Source: Daphnia pulex
Taxonomy: Eukaryota; Arthropoda; Branchiopoda; Diplostraca; Daphniidae
Length of the DNA: 64,000 nt
Reading direction: 5' to 3'
Assembly (NCBI RefSeq): GCF_021134715.1
Contig: NC_060020.1
Location: 1,054,001 to 1,118,000, forward strand
The notes beneath the pieces are model-generated. The model saw only the letters and a list, made by a program, of their open reading frames with translations, was not told the origin of the DNA and did no database searches. The first letter of the stretch is position 1. Each line of letters starts with the position of its first letter. This document shows positions 63,301-64,000 of this stretch, one piece after another. Made by a program: the position numbers and the translations under genes.

Positions 63301-64000
63301 ATCTCGACATTTATTATAATTAAATTGTGTTTTGGCTTTGTTTTATTAAACTAATATTGGGGAATAAATTTGATCCGATCGTTGCGTGGCAGTTACCAAT
63401 GTCCGACGCAGGATTAATGTGATTTGTGCCAATCTTTGTAAACGCTCAAGGCCCTGCTTCCCAATTATGGTTACTTGATGGCAACGGCTATTTTGGTCGA
63501 AATTTCACAAAGAGAATACACGTCTACACGTGTCTACTGCCCCCCCCCCCCCCCAGACGCAAATCAAATAATAAAAAACCTTTAAATAGTTTTCTATTTA
63601 AAGGTTTTTTATTACTTGCGCTTTTTAAAAATCAAAAGTTTTCGGCTTCCGGTTTTGTTCGTAGACAACAGACAAAAAGATCCTTTCAAAGTTTCAGGAT
63701 AGGCCATAAGGGAAGTATCGCTTTCATATCGTTCCGACGGGAGAAAAAGAGAGATGAACCGGATCGAAATGCGTCACGCGAAAAAAAAAAGGAACAGAAT
63801 AGCGCTGGTCGATGGAATCAGACGATGACGTATACATCTACTATAAATAATAACAACTTCCTTTTTCTTTCTCTCTCTCTCCATTCACCCTTTTTCCTCC
63901 TCCCCGCCCGTTTCTTTGGAATTATCTTCACTTTCAGATCGGATGTGGTACTGCTGTGCTTCTCCATCGGCAACCCAAAGTCTCTGCGCAATTGCAAGGC
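60312..64000 (+). CDS. RhoBTB: RhoBTB atypical Rho GTPase (5' part, cut by window end)
   Basis: RhoBTB proteins join a Rho-like GTPase domain to BTB domains and, in other animals, act as CUL3 ubiquitin-ligase adaptors. Exons here: 60312-60494, 62126-62229 and 63938 to the window end, with matching phases (0, 2), covering residues 1-116. The P-loop GDTAVGKT is at 18-25, a switch I-like [11 protein letters not shown] near 46-56, and a switch II-like [19 protein letters not shown] near 77-95. LICARACN and [16 protein letters not shown] match RhoBTB1/2 rather than Rac or Rho. Unusual for a GTPase: the Gly-12 position is Thr, and DTAGQ is replaced by DTFGD, as expected for this family. Two ATGs are adjacent (60312, 60315) and the first is used here. 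The BTB part lies outside the window. Confidence 0.93.
60882..60933. repeat. Two overlapping perfect palindromes
   Basis: Hairpin one, 60882-60906, has 12-base arms around a single G. Hairpin two, 60903-60933, has 15-base arms around a single C. They share AAAT at the junction, and both stems contain a GTCTCGG-type core. They lie in RhoBTB intron 1. Confidence 0.9.
61621..61638. repeat. Poly(T) tract
   Basis: Eighteen uninterrupted T within RhoBTB intron 1. Confidence 0.85.
63540..63614. repeat. Poly(C) tract followed by a perfect 21-bp hairpin
   Basis: Fifteen C (63540-63554) are followed by arms 63569-63589 and 63594-63614, which are exact reverse complements around TTTT. The left arm reads TAATAAAAAACC then TTTAAATAG. 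It lies in RhoBTB intron 2. Confidence 0.9.

Overview
The window reads as nuclear DNA of a compact-genome arthropod, most likely a branchiopod crustacean such as Daphnia. The recognisable proteins are arthropod-like, most small introns are about 60-110 bp with GT...AG ends, and one candidate core promoter has an arthropod initiator plus DPE. The species assignment is an inference from these traits; no sequence search was run. All genes below were assembled by hand from splice sites, phase agreement and family knowledge.

Layout. Positions 1-6000 are AT-rich and repeat-like. They hold a 383-bp foldback element (124-506), recurrent CTCF-like short motifs, and on the minus strand an unidentified, perhaps transposon-derived, multi-exon coding region (3119-4728) with a neighbouring frame that contains an in-frame 36-bp duplication. 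From 6 to 12.3 kb I see no gene. A candidate initiator/DPE promoter at 12294-12327 and a 5' leader exon ending in a strong donor (12614) probably start a plus-strand gene whose coding exons lie at 18238-24491. It encodes a GPI-anchored, ten-cysteine Ly6/uPAR-type protein. Its central block is duplicated as two mutually exclusive exon sets: one is a single exon, the other is split into a 24-nt microexon plus a 91-nt exon.

The 24.5-36.6 kb interval is low-complexity non-coding DNA with a CpG-rich patch and one possible leader exon. From 36678 to 43234 lies the regulatory B55 subunit of protein phosphatase 2A (twins/PPP2R2 family), a WD40 propeller with three alternative first coding exons joined to five shared exons. 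After another non-coding stretch, 47.7-52.6 kb is gene-dense: an 80-residue unrecognised small protein (plus, with two TATA boxes upstream), the F-box/WD40 protein FBXW4 in eight exons (minus, convergent with the small gene), and an unrecognised 82-residue two-exon gene (plus, divergent from FBXW4). At the right edge, 60312-64000 carries the first three coding exons of RhoBTB, an atypical Rho GTPase; the rest lies outside the window.

The genes do not form a pathway. FBXW4 is a probable SCF ubiquitin-ligase substrate receptor, RhoBTB is known in other animals as a CUL3 adaptor, and B55 directs a phosphatase, so their proximity is ordinary eukaryotic linkage. The most notable biology is alternative exon use in the Ly6 gene and in the B55 gene.
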